Assembly: GCA_026075535.2 (NCBI GenBank)
Contig: AP026545.1
Coordinates: 7,254,001 to 7,318,000, forward strand
From: Tricholoma matsutake
Taxonomy: Eukaryota; Basidiomycota; Agaricomycetes; Agaricales; Tricholomataceae
Length of the DNA stretch: 64,000 bases
Direction of reading: 5' to 3'
The notes beneath the pieces are model-generated. The model searched no databases and was not told where the DNA came from. It saw nothing but the letters and a program-made list of their open reading frames with translations. The position numbers were made by a program, and so were the translations under genes. Position 1 is the stretch's first letter, and every line of letters begins with the position of its first letter. This document shows, piece after piece, positions 22,825 through 34,740 of the stretch.

Positions 22825-24190
22825 AGCAACCAGTACTGCCTACTAGTACATCTGGCTCCACCACCATATGCCTCTTCCATTCCCTGCATTCAGATTCCAC
22901 ATCTAACTTCTGTGTCCTATTCAATGTTGTTGATAACAGCTCTCACACACCACCACAAGCCCCACATCCCATCTCAATGCTGAGCACGAGTATGCTTCCA
23001 GCATTGCAATGCCAATATGCCAAACAGGCTTCACACACAGACATCACACCCAGTGTAGGCCACAAAGAGAGGCTCAAAGACATACTAATGAAGATCAACT
23101 GGGAGGAATCAGACAATGAACTCCCAAAATCCAAAAAAATTGAAAGATAAAGAACTAATAAAAAAATAATAGCATGTTCTTCACCAGCAATTCTGCCAAC
23201 ATTTGCCTCTCTGATATGTCTCACATTACACTGTTGTGCATTGTATTATCACTCTTATGGCCATCTTCTACTATTTCCATCATGGTGTCCTTTATTATGG
23301 TCATAACTCCATTACTAATTTTGAATGTATATTACAACTACAAATACATAAACTTCTCAAGCACAAGAACATGCAAACACTGAAACACAAATCAGCTATA
23401 AGGTAAACATTTGCACATTGTTGACAGACATTGCACATATAGAATATTCCTAGAAACTTGGAAATCAACCATAAAACAATCAAAGAATCCAAAAGCTCAC
23501 TGACATGAGCAGCATGTGCACACTGGATTTGCTCCACAGAGCTTAGCACCACATGGCAATAAACCACATCTCCTGGACTAAGAGGATCTATAAAATGCTA
23601 AACATACCAACAGACTCCAATCACAATGATGTTTATGTTCGACTGCAAATGTTCATTGACAACATTTATTTTCTATAAACCATAGTAAGGGATTGATTTA
23701 TGCCAATTCACAACCTCCACTCACCACATTGAAGGGAACACATATCATCATCATATTGCCATTGATCCAATGATGCACTGCAGGAATCTACCCACAAACT
23801 TTGCATCAAAATTGTCAAACCGCCACCAGTAACACAGAAATACTAACCACACAAAACCCCTTGTCCACAGCATCATCATCCAATTCAATCCTCTCCAATG
23901 CAGAAATTTGCTGCTGCCAAACCAATTGCATTGTGCTACCACACAATTGAGGCTTACCCAATAACAGAACAGCATATTCATTGTATAAACATAGTGCATG
24001 CACTTTACCGATAACACCAAATTGTTGAGGGGACCATATGTATATCCCCCCCTACAAAGAACGATGTCCCATCAGCAAAATGGGGTCCCCTTTGAAAATC
24101 ATGTCCATAAACCACACTAAAAAGTGGGCATGACAGCAGTTCCACAACTCCCATCATTGAACGAAAAACATTGCTCATTGGAGCAAACAG

Positions 24191-24369
24191 TGTAGTGATC
24201 CGGACTGTTGCCCAGTCTTTACATTTATTATATAGTATTTGTTCCAGCCACTGGTTCCTTTATAAGGGATGGTGTTTAATGACTAGAGCAGACTTCTACA
24301 CCCGGCAAAAATATATGTTAATCGTGTTCTTGCCTTGTGTGAATTAAGTCTACCCTCCGGTTTACTACA
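24191..24369 (+). repeat. Gypsy-1 5' LTR
   Basis: 179 bp from TGTAGTGATCCGG to CGGTTTACTACA, with inverted ends TGTAGT/ACTACA. Confidence 0.92.
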
Positions 24370-24532
24370 CTTTTTTGAACACTCAAATACGTTACTTTTA
24401 CCAAAAAACTTTCTTACTCAACCTCGCCTTCGCGAACGTCAAATTGTGCTGTAACATCAATTGCGACCCTGATGCCACTGGCAACAGTTCATTAAAATTC
24501 TTGATCCGAATTCAACACTACCTGCGACAGAC

Positions 24533-27500
24533 ATGTCTTCGACCAAAGTCAAAAAGAAGACTAGCCAGACTAGGGTGAAGGGTGGATCAGATTCCGAACC
24601 ACCAGGTGACGGATCTCAACCCCCAGTTGAAGGAAACCAGATGGGTACTGTCAAAGAAGTCGATGAAGTGGAGTCAGCACTGAGAGCGTCGACTCAAGAC
24701 CCTACTCCCACTGATAGAGCCCATCGACGGGATGATCCCTCGTCCTTTTCTCCTACACCCCGTACTCCAGATGGAACTCCCCGACACTTACCCGGAAGGG
24801 AGGGTCAGTCCAACCATTCCCAAGATTGTGAGTTTATAACACCGCAAGGGACTTCTGGGCAAGCACCTGGAAGAAACACACCGACTTCCCCATCCATTCC
24901 TATGGATGAGGGAACTAGCAAATGACGCTGAGAGGAGAAGAGACCCGAGAAGCATACTCCACCTAGCCAGGAGGAGAACAGTGTGGCAATGTACACATCC
25001 CAGGCATGTGATCTCATCCACCGTCACATGGATCAGGACAGTTACAACCCTCATCAACTCAGTGCGCAGATACATGAGTTGATGAGCAAGTTCTCTGTTC
25101 AGATCCATCGGGAGTCTGGTAGTCAAGCTCCAGTTCCCTCCCCTAGTTGGGAGGAGAATCATATCCCCGCGGCTTCTCATTGTGGGGTTCCCGCATTGAC
25201 TGCCCAGAAGAAATCAGTTCACTACGATGGGGCCAGCAAAGTGGCTCTTCAACAATATCGGGACTCTGCCATCTGGGATGGACAACCTTCCAGTATCCCA
25301 GACCAAGGAATACAGTTTGATGCTAAGGGATTCTCTTTTGAAGATGTTCCATCCCCTTCGGAAATTCCACCTAACCTCCATCCTAACTCTAATTGTCAAG
25401 AGCCAGGAAGGAGAGAAGATACCCCTGGATGCGGAGGGCCCAGGGAAAGTGGAGGCAGAGGAGGGGGAAGTGATTCCTCTCCCTCCCATAGTGGCAGCGA
25501 CGACAGTGACTGCAATGAAGAAACATTTCCCCCTAGTGATGAGGAGGATGAGGTCGAAGAGCACAGCCTACTTCGCCCCAATTCTTGGTCTCGTTCGAGG
25601 CCAAGAACAAACCCCAGTATCAGGCCAAGAGGAGATACCCCCTCAGCCTCCAATCATACTGATGCCCATTCCCATCGTTGAGGGCACTGCGGTGAGCTCA
25701 ATTCATATTGAGACAAAGGCATTCGTCGTCTGTCCAAGTACCTGAAGGCGATGCATGCCAAGTTTCACCAGCAAATCGACAATAAGGTGTCCACGACCAT
25801 GGAGTCACTCCCAGATCAAAAGAATGGACCCCGTGTGCCTACTCCCCCAACCTATGGTGGGAGTTTGGATACTGAAGTGTTTGAACGATGGTTGAATGCT
25901 CTCCTTCAATGGTTGAAGGTGAGCAAGACCAGCGGTCCCAGTCTCAATGCCGAAAGGATTGAGTATACCGGCATGTACCTGGAAGGCATTGCCCTGATGT
26001 GGTTTGAAAATAATGTGGATGGAGTTTACCGCCACCAGGTTCAGTGGAACTTCAAGGATGTTATCACCAGTCTGTACGATCGGTTCATCCATGACAATGC
26101 AACCCATGATGCAGCCGACCATTTCTCCAAGGTGAAATATGATGTCATCAAAGGGGTCATGAGCTATTATCATAAACTGGAGTGGTACGCTACCAGGATG
26201 ATCCAAGCTCCAGACCGATTCACCTTCAAGACCCAACTTTTGTCTGGGTTGCCCCAGATGGTGTCTTTCATATTCGACAAGGGCTGTTCCGTGGAAGCCA
26301 GTTCCACGGAAACCATCCTCTACTATGCATGCGAGGTGGAGGAAATATTCAGGAAGAAGAAACGATACCAGGAGCATAAGCAAATGGTTGAGGCCCTTTC
26401 TTCTAGCCAGGAGACCCCAAAGCCCAAGGCAAATCCCCCCTCCAGGGAGGGTTGATCGCCTGAGCCATCGTGCGAATGACCTCGAGATCCCCCCAGGCGA
26501 GATAATTGACCTAGGAATCGGGATAGGCCTATTAGGACCCGTGAGGTGGCCTCATCTAAGAAGGATTTCCGTCCTGAAGAAAGAAAGGTGCCTTTCTCTG
26601 GGGAGCAGAATTCCAGGGACCAAGCTTCCCCTAGGAAGTATGAGGACAGTAAACCTCCCCCCACTTGTTATAAGTGCAGGGGATTAGGACATTACTCCAC
26701 CAACAAGAAGTGTCCTGAGTATAATACTCCAGGACAATCGAAACCTTCCCCTGGCGTGAGGATGTATGCAGCTTGCAAAGGGACAGAAGAGGACAAGGAC
26801 GATGCCCCTCCAATGGAGGAGGATCGATTAGCGGCAGCTCACAGTGATTCTGATGAATCTGATGGAGACGTATTGGGATCCCAATACAGTTCAGAGGGGG
26901 ATCCATTCCTCATGGACTCCGACCGGGACCAATGCTCCGGCGAGGATTCAGAATGTTGTGGTGCTATTCAGGAGATGATTAGCGAATATGATTCAGATTC
27001 TGCATCTGACTCCTGTCCCTCCGCACAATTGGTATCCAACTCTGAAGAGGATTCTGATGAAGAATCGGTTGGAGACCACCTACTTGATGAGCAGATGGGA
27101 GTGATGGACAAGTCCCCTCCTACCTTGAACCTCAGGCACCCCCTGGCCCTCAGGAAGTCATCCAAAAAAATTACCCGTCCTCCTTGAACTGAGCAGGACA
27201 ACCGGTGCTTCATTGTTCAAATGAAGATCCATGGTCTCGAAGCCAATGTACTCCTCAACTCGGGGTGTACTGCGGACTCGGTCTCTCCTGAATTCACCGT
27301 TTTGGTGAATATAAAGGTGCACGAACTTATTGAGCCTGTGCCCCTCCAATTGGGAACGGTGGGGAGTCGATCCAAGATTAACTTTGGGCTCTCTGCAGAG
27401 TTTGAATTGAGAGCCGTGAAAGCGGATCACTACTTCGATGTGATCAACCTCGATAGATATGATGCTATCATGGGGACAGTGTTCATGAGGAAGTATGGCA

Positions 27501-30500
27501 TTATCCTCGACTTTGAACGAGACCAGGTGTGGTTTCAGGGGCAAGTCCTCCCCACCATTGTTGAGAGCAAGAGCACATTTTGACAGGTACGTCGATATGC
27601 CATGAGAACTCAACCTGTACAGGATGAGTGACTCGACAGCGTGTTGAAGGACCCCAACCAGTTGGGGTTAAGTTCAGTTTCCACCCAGCCTCCTTCCAGG
27701 GGTCGGGCTTCCGTGACAATGGTGGAAGAGAGGGATGTCGATCATCCCCAGAAGGGACAGGGGTTGGGTGTTTCCGACCCCATACTACTGGGCCCCGAAG
27801 ACGAAGACTGGGATACCTTGGAAAAGGATCCCGACAAGGAGCCTATGAGTGATCATGAGGGTGACGGCGAATGGGATGAACTCATTGAGGAATTTACTCG
27901 GGACCATTATCCCGAAGGACCGAAGTGTGGTCCCAGTCCTGGTTGACCCACTGTGCCCGAGGTCCTCTCAGAGCAGCAACTGACCGACTTGAATGAAGCA
28001 CTCTTCACCATCTGCGAAGAGCTAGCGGAGAGTGCCAAGGCCCAAGGACCTTTGGATAAAAAGGACATTCCCCGATTGCAGGAGGAATGGCTTGAAATAT
28101 GTAAGGACATCCTAAGGGGTGTACCTGAACGACCTCCCCTGATGAGGGAGATCAACCATCAGATACCCTTGGTGGATGAAAAGAAGAGGTATAACTATCA
28201 CTTGCCTAAATGCCCAGACTCGATGAGACAACCTCTCACCAATAAGATCGAGAGGTACTGCTGGGCAGGATGGTGGAGGCCTGCTCACATGGAGCAGGCT
28301 GCCCCGATGTTGGTGGTTCCCAAGAAAAATGGGGACATTCGCACTGTGGTGAATGCAAAGAAAAGGAACAACAACACAGTTAAAAACGTGACGCCATTCC
28401 CTGATCAGGACCTGATCAGGTTGGACGTAGCTCGAGCGAAATATCGTTCAAAGATTGATTTGTCCGACACCTATGAACAGATCCCAGTGGAACAGGGGGA
28501 TATCTGGAAAACTGTGTTTGCGACGGTACTGGGCACTTTCGAGAGCCTAGTAATGCAGCAGGGCAACTGCAACGCCCCAGCCACTTTCCAACAGTTGATG
28601 AACTCTATATTTTGGGAGTACATTGGCAGGTTCATGCATGCTTATCTAGATGACATCTTTGTGTTCAGCGACTCTGTTGAGGAACATCAATGTCATCTTA
28701 AGCTCGTGTTTGATAAACTACGAGAGCATGAACTGTACTTGCGCATGGATAAGTGTGAGCTATATGCCGAGAAACTTGAGTGTCTCGGACATATGATTGA
28801 CGACTACGGACTCCATGCCGACAGCAATAAGATGGCGAGGATACGAGAATGGAAGGTACCTCAGAATTATCACGAGGTTCAGCAATTCTTGGGTCTGGTG
28901 CAGTACCTAGCCCATTTCCTCCCTGATATTTCAGCCTACACCAGTCCACTCTCCGCCATGACGAAGAATGGACAATCTTTCCATTGGCGCCCCCTGCACG
29001 ATAGCTGTTTCCAGTCTATCAAGGACATCTGCTGCTCGACCCCGGTACTGAAGCCGATTGATGCTAGTTCCCCAGAGCCCATCTGGGTGATCTGCGATGC
29101 TTCGGTGTTCAGAGTTGGAGCCATGTACAGTCAGGGACCTGAATGGCAGAGCTGTCGACCCGCTGGATTCCTATCCAAGAAGTTTTTGGATGCTCAAAGG
29201 AACTACAGGACCTTTGAGCATGAAACAATAGCAATACTTGAGGCGCTGCTCAAGTGGGAGGACAAGCTGATAGGTCGGCGACTCCATGTCATGACCGATC
29301 ATAAGGCTCTGGAGTTTTTCCAGACCCAGCATCAATTGTTCACCCGACAGTCCCGATGGATGGAGTACCTATCTCGATTCAACTTTGACATACAATATGT
29401 CAAAGGAAACCTAAACAAGGTTGCTGATGCCCTTTTGCGATATTACCAGTTTGATAACTGGGAGGACACCCCATTGGTGCAACATTATGTGTTTGCCGAC
29501 GTGTGACTGGATCCCATGCATGAGGATTTGCCTTGGGACCATCATCTGGAAATTAGGAATTGAGTCATCGAGACTCGATCAGCACAGGCCCAGGCTCATC
29601 GGGCAGGAGAGCACCTAAGGCCCCTGCACAAAAGAGTGAAAGATCGAGAATTAGCCAGGGCTTGAGCCAAGGATGGAGTAGACGTTCCAAAGGATCCCGT
29701 GGATGGAGACCCCACGGTATACGAATCCTTGGCAAAACACCAGGATTTGAAGGTGTTTCTTTCAGAGCTTGACCCGATGGATGAGGACATCCAACGGGGT
29801 TATAAGGCTGACAAGGTCTTTGGCAAAATCCTCGATGATCCCAAGGATCATCCTGACTTTGCGGTAGTTGATGGGATAATCTGGACAAAGAACAAGGGAG
29901 GTGTACAAGTGGTCTGCATACCCTCGGCTCCATCCAAGGACACCACCTTGCATGGTCATATCATTGACCAGGCTCACTCAATCGTTGGGCACTTTGGCCT
30001 GGCGAAAACCTCCAAATATATAAGGAGATGGTATTGGTGGCCCCACCTCCAATACAAAGTGGATAAATTCTGTGAATCGTGTGAGGCATGTGTTTGATCT
30101 AAGGGGGAGTATTGCTCCCCCCTAGGTAAGCTACATTTATTGCCAATCCCAATCTGCCCTTGGGAATCCATAGGAATGGACTTTATTGGTCCATTCCCTG
30201 AGTCTGAAGGGTTCAACTACCTATGGGTAGTTATATGCCGATTGTCATCCATGGTACATCTAGTGCCTATAACTATCACCACCACCGCCTCTGAATTGTC
30301 ATCTCTTTTCATCAAAGAGATTGTGAGGTTGCATGGGTTACCTGGATCAATTGTTTCTGACCGGGATTCCAAGTTCACCTCCCGCTGGTGGCGGGAGGTA
30401 CACCGTATCCTGGACGTCAAACTGTTGATGTCTACTTCTTTCCACCCTCAAACGGATGGTGCTACCAAATGAGCCAATCACTCGATCACACAGATATTGT

Positions 30501-31276
30501 GATCTTTCATGGCATCAAGCCAGAAAGACTGGGTAAAATTCCTAGCCCTGGTGGAGTTTGCGATCAACTCCACCATTAATCGAGTGACCGGTATGGCCCC
30601 ATTTGAGGTGACCTATGGATATCTTCCCCGCATGATGCGAGAGATAGTCACCCCTGAGCAAGTGCCACCCGGGGTGCGGACCTTCGCAATGGATGCATTG
30701 CGCAACATGGCTATCGCTCACGACAGTATCATTGCAGAGCGAGTTTTCCAAAGGTTCCACACCAACAAGCGGCGTGGAAAGGAGCCAGAAATCAGGCCAG
30801 GGGAGAAGGTTTACTTGTCCACTAAGAACCTTAACCTTCCCAAGGGGAGGGCCAGTAAACTCCTCCCCAAATTCGTAGGACCATATGAGGTCCTTCAAAG
30901 TTACCCAGATACATCAAATTACAATTTGGACTTACCTTCCAAACTCCAGAGTCGAAGGGTGCACGGCAGGTTCCATGTGAATCTACTGCGCCCCCATTTC
31001 CCAAGCGATGACACCCTGTTTCCTAACAGGAGACGTCTAGATCCTTACGACTTCAGCACACCTGATGATGCTGAGTGGTGGGTCAAGGAGATCATGGCCC
31101 ATCGATGGAAGGGACGTGCATTGGAATTGGAGGTGAAGTGGAGTGTTGGTGAGTCCACTTGGGAACCCCTGGCAGTCTGCAATGAGTTGGCGGCCCTGGA
31201 TGCATACTTGGCCCTTGTGGGGGCCAAGGACTGGAATGAATTGCCCAAGCATGCACCAGCATGCAAGAGGCGATGA
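24533..31276 (+). pseudogene. Gypsy-1 gag-pol, one frame with 17 premature TGA stops
   Basis: All recognisable parts lie in the same frame with no frameshift. Gag is at 25751-26455, with the Retrotrans_gag pattern ALMWFENNVDG and LLSGLPQMV. The CCHC knuckle is CYKCRGLGHYSTNKKC. The protease at 27221 has NSGCTAD, so the catalytic Asp is replaced by Asn. Reverse transcriptase has AYLDDIFVFS (27953-29506), followed by RNase H. The integrase has HH-CC (GHFGLAKTSKY, CESCEACV), then DFIG and SDRDSKF. A C-terminal chromodomain-like segment carries WKGRALELEVKW and GESTWEP. Stops at 24923, 24929, 25679, 25709, 26453, 26477, 26507, 27185, 27581, 27629, 27944, 29504, 29561, 29663, 30095, 30470 and 30500 are all TGA. 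Where the family is conserved an Arg is expected (the C-x-R of the integrase finger, the TDGxTxRAN motif). The copy is dead. Confidence 0.9.
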
Positions 31277-31417
31277 GACTTCCTGACTTGGTCGAGAAGG
31301 CCAGGAGAGGAGATGCCTGGGCCCTCCCACTAAGGGTGGGAATTCCTTAGTGGGAATTATGAGCTTCACTGGTGAAGCTGTCATGCTTTTCCCCAGGCGT
31401 GGGAAGGTACTGTATAG

Positions 31418-33962
31418 TTGACCGGCGGAGTTGAATGTGAAAATTTTTTCTCTTCCTCAAGTCCATCCTTCACTATGGATGGCCAGTCCAACAACTCCAT
31501 GGATGGTTCACACTCATTTGGGCAACGCGATCATAAGGCGGACGTGCCTCAAAGGGGGAGGGATAGAAGGGAGGATAGGCAGGGAAGAAGGGACCTCGAA
31601 CCACAAGGCTCAAGGAGGAGAGAACTTGAACCACAAGGCTCAAGGAGGAGAGAACTCGAACCGCAAGGCTCAAGGAGGAGAGAACTCGAACTGCAAGGCT
31701 TGAGGAGAGACGATAGAAGAAGGAGGTCCCCCTCAACCAGCAGCTCAGTGGAGTATGCTAGGGTTGACCAGAGACGCAGGATGCGGGCCGCTCCCCCTAG
31801 GGAGGAGTGGAAATATGATGGTCACCTGGGAATCATTGTTCACCAGGTTGGGTGCGAAACATGTAAGTCCTACGTGATGCACGTGTATCAACACGAGTTC
31901 GAGCAGGACAGGGATTATCTCAAATCTCGGGATCAATGAGACCGAGCCCTCACGGCAGAAGTCAGACGTATCGCAGAGCGAACGTATGACAGCTACAACG
32001 ATGAGATCGCTGACCTCAAGGCCAAGATTCACAGCCTCGAGGATCAGCTGGACCGATATTGAGAGGACTGGCCAGTTAAGCGACCCCGTGCTCGTGAGCC
32101 ATCCCCAGTGTCTGGGATGCCCACTTGACCCAATTATGCAGGTGCTGTGTCCAGGCCTGTATCAGTACCCACTGGCCCTTCCCACCTTCCTTGTACCTCT
32201 GTCAAGGCCATGGATGTGGATATGAAGGCCATCCAATATCCACCACTTCCACCCATTTCTCCAAAGCCACCCGTCTCTTCATCCCCGGTCGGCCAATTGG
32301 GTACCTGCACCTAGGGAGCCCCCACCGACCTCTCCCGAGCTTCCCCGGAATACCATGGAGTTCAATCGCTGGGCGGTTGCTGCCCAACGAGAAGGAAATG
32401 AACTGGACCTTCGATGGGCCCAGTCCTTTGCATGTATTGCCAGTCTGACTCCTACCACTGATTGCACTCCACTCATGAGCCATGCGCTCACAACCTGGAG
32501 ACTTCCCAAGTGGTTGCCAGTGGAATGCCAGTCAGTGAAGGGAATACGCCAACTCCAAGACCCTGACCGGATGCCTCAGCCTCCAATCAATGACTCACCT
32601 GAGTCTTGGGCTTGGTTCATGCATCGACAACTCTTTCAATTCCAGAACTCTTCTGGGTTGATCTTGGACCACTCACAAGTTAGCCTCCCTCACATTCAAG
32701 GCATGCTACTCATGAGACAGCAAATTCCTTCTGGGTTACCCCAGAAGCAAAAACAACTTCTGCAACTCCTTCTGGCCGAGGTGTTCTGTACCCCCAGTTT
32801 ATACCGATATACCCGCCAGAACCTACACCTTTCTATGAGCATACAGCGTGACCGACAGTTCATGGCTCCCATTTCCCCTAACATCACTCTGGATGACATC
32901 GTGAGCCATCTCACCCTTCTCGGAGTCTCTGACCATGAGGTCAGAGAGGCCTACCATTATGGGCTAGGATGGATCACTGGGGCAGCTGAATCCCAATGTG
33001 AAGAAGACTCGGCTCCGGTGTCGGAGGTGTTGCAACGGTTGAGACAGTTGTCCGCTCCCGACGCCTTGGACGCCCCATTGATGATGGAGCCCAAGTGGTG
33101 GATCGCACCACCTGGGAGTCGATGCTTGACACAGCCCCCGCCCCCCAAGAGGAAGCGAATGCCCGAGATGACCGACCAGGTCTCCCCTTTGGGTGGAAAC
33201 CCAGGGCTGTCCACTTCAATGCATGCGGCGTCTCGACTTCCAGTGTCTTCTCCTGTACTCCCAGTGACTGCTCTGAGTTCGGTGATTCCCCCATCTGCGG
33301 GATCATCCGGTATACGATCTCTATCCATTCACTCTGGGCTGCCTTTGGCCAGGTTGAACAGACATACTCCCACCACAACAGTTACCGCTGCCGTTTTTCC
33401 AAAACCCCTAGATCCCCCTCCTACTCAACCTATTGTCACAGCTGAGTCAAACCCCATTACTGGGCCTTCCCAACCCGGTCCATCTACTGCCTCCCAGGTG
33501 TTAGAGACCCCCAACTACGAGGATGGAGGATGGACCTATGTGGGCCCTCCTCATCGAACCAAGACCGAGAAGAATCGGGCCAAGAATGAGAGAAGGAGAC
33601 AGCGAGCCGCTGCCATGGGTATAGCATCTACTGAGCCTGGAGAAATCCAGGATTGTTTCCCAGTTGCTCGCGTCACCCAGAGCAAGTGAAACAAAAAGGG
33701 ATATAGTACTGAGGAGACTGACTCGGTATCTGACGATGTGGAAGATGACCCGGTGACTACGACTGTTCCCCTCGGAGGAGAACAGTCCCCCGGTCCTTCC
33801 CCAGCCGACTCTTCTCCCCTCACTCCAGTATTGCAAACCATGGCTCCTCTTACCCCTACCATTCGATCCACCCCGCTCGGAGGCAGTATGGATCTCGATG
33901 ACCTGGCCGACATGGTTCCATTGCCCCCTTCCCCTCCTCGCCCCGGTGAGGAGACAAAATAG
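31418..33962 (+). pseudogene. Extra gene of Gypsy-1, downstream of integrase, function unknown
   Basis: About 850 codons lie between the chromodomain and the 3' LTR. The first third is in the gag-pol frame (31418 to about 32300), then one base shift leads to 32313-33962. Internal stops at 31937, 32060, 32126 and 33687 are all TGA, the same decay as gag-pol, and the end is TAG. Visible parts in order: an Arg/Glu-rich stretch with four ELEPQGSRRR repeats (30-bp units, 31590-31706), a predicted coiled coil (DLKAKIHSLEDQLDRY), a basic VKRPRAR, a non-repetitive mostly helical region (32355-33010, with LPKWLPVECQSVKG and HYGLGWITGAA), a Pro-rich part with PPPKRKRM, a second basic cluster KNERRRQRAAA, and an acidic tail. 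No signal peptide or membrane segment is seen, so it is not envelope-like. A nuclear or capsid-associated role is a guess. Confidence 0.72.
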
Positions 33963-34135
33963 ATTATCCTACATTCCAATCATCCACCCCGCTCGGACGC
34001 GGACTGGATATCACCGTTCTACCCTCTTGCTTTTCTGTCTCCATCCTCACTTAGGTCGAAGATGTCTTATTATACTTTTGGACTTCTGGTACATATCTTG
34101 TTTCCTTTGGGTTTTTGGCTTGGACCTTGGGTCCA

Positions 34136-34151
34136 AGCCAGAAGGGGAGAA
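34136..34151 (+). other. Gypsy-1 polypurine tract
   Basis: AGAAGGGGAGAA ends at the base before the 3' LTR start TGTAGTGATCC. Confidence 0.75.
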
Positions 34152-34304
34152 TGTAGTGATCCGGACTGTTGCCCAGTCTTTACATTTATTATATAGTATT
34201 TGTTCCAGCCACTGGTCCCTTTATATTTAATGACTAGAGCAGACTTCTACACCCAGCAAAAATATACGTTAATTGTGTTCTTGCCTTGTGTGAATTAAGT
34301 CTAC
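34152..34304 (+). repeat. Gypsy-1 3' LTR, left piece
   Basis: It matches the 5' LTR from TGTAGTGATCCGG to AATTAAGTCTAC with a 10-bp deletion after CCTTTATA. The sequence then switches to Gypsy-2, and the remaining 16 bp of LTR resume at 40355. Confidence 0.9.
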
Positions 34305-34729
34305 TATAAGGGCAACCTAAGCCTCTAGCAAAGGGAAATCCGAAGTTAAAATTATACTACATAATACAGGCATTGGGGACACACCTAGCAAAGGGAAATC
34401 CAAAGAGAAAACTCTAAGGATCCCCTTGCTGATGCCCAGTATATGTGAAGACAACAAAAATCAAATATAACCTAAAAATAGAAAAAGGCGGAGATAGGCG
34501 GATCAAGGCTGCCGAATGACATCATACCAAGGGGTATGTGTCGGAAGGGGTACTCCACCTCTAAATATAAAAGTGTCAACATGTACAAACATGATAGCAA
34601 GGGAAAATTAGTAATAAAATCCAGAAAAATCATAGAAAATGAAGAATAGAAGGAAATGAGGTGGGGAAAAAATAGGACGAACATAAAAAATAGGAAAAAC
34701 ACACAGGGCACCCCCCTAGTCCCCTTACA
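34305..34729 (-). repeat. Gypsy-2 3' LTR
   Basis: 425 bp, nearly identical to 39924-40349. Differences seen include C/T in the TCC(A/G)CCTCTAAATAT stretch and one extra base in the A-run. Internally it repeats CTAGCAAAGGGAAATCC twice, about 70 bp apart. Confidence 0.92.
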
Positions 34730-34740
34730 TCACCCCCTCT

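Larger units (their letters stand above)
16957..24185. other. CpG-poor ancient transposon debris
   Basis: This 7-kb tract has very few CG dinucleotides and is rich in TG/CA, in contrast to the Copia element on its left and Gypsy-1 on its right. It contains inverted repeats, low-complexity blocks and short remnants listed separately. No complete gene is recognisable. Strong CpG loss suggests long residence under cytosine methylation. Confidence 0.55.

Noticed and set aside
24533..31276. TGA recoded as a sense codon in this genome
   Set aside because: The intact MFS genes at 4193 and 59713 end at TGA after the full family length, and the Copia frame ends at TAG. TGA is therefore a stop, and CpG decay explains the elements.
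31473..31736. Minus-strand Leu/Val/Ser-rich frame
   Set aside because: It is the antisense of the 30-bp Arg/Glu repeat in the extra Gypsy-1 gene.
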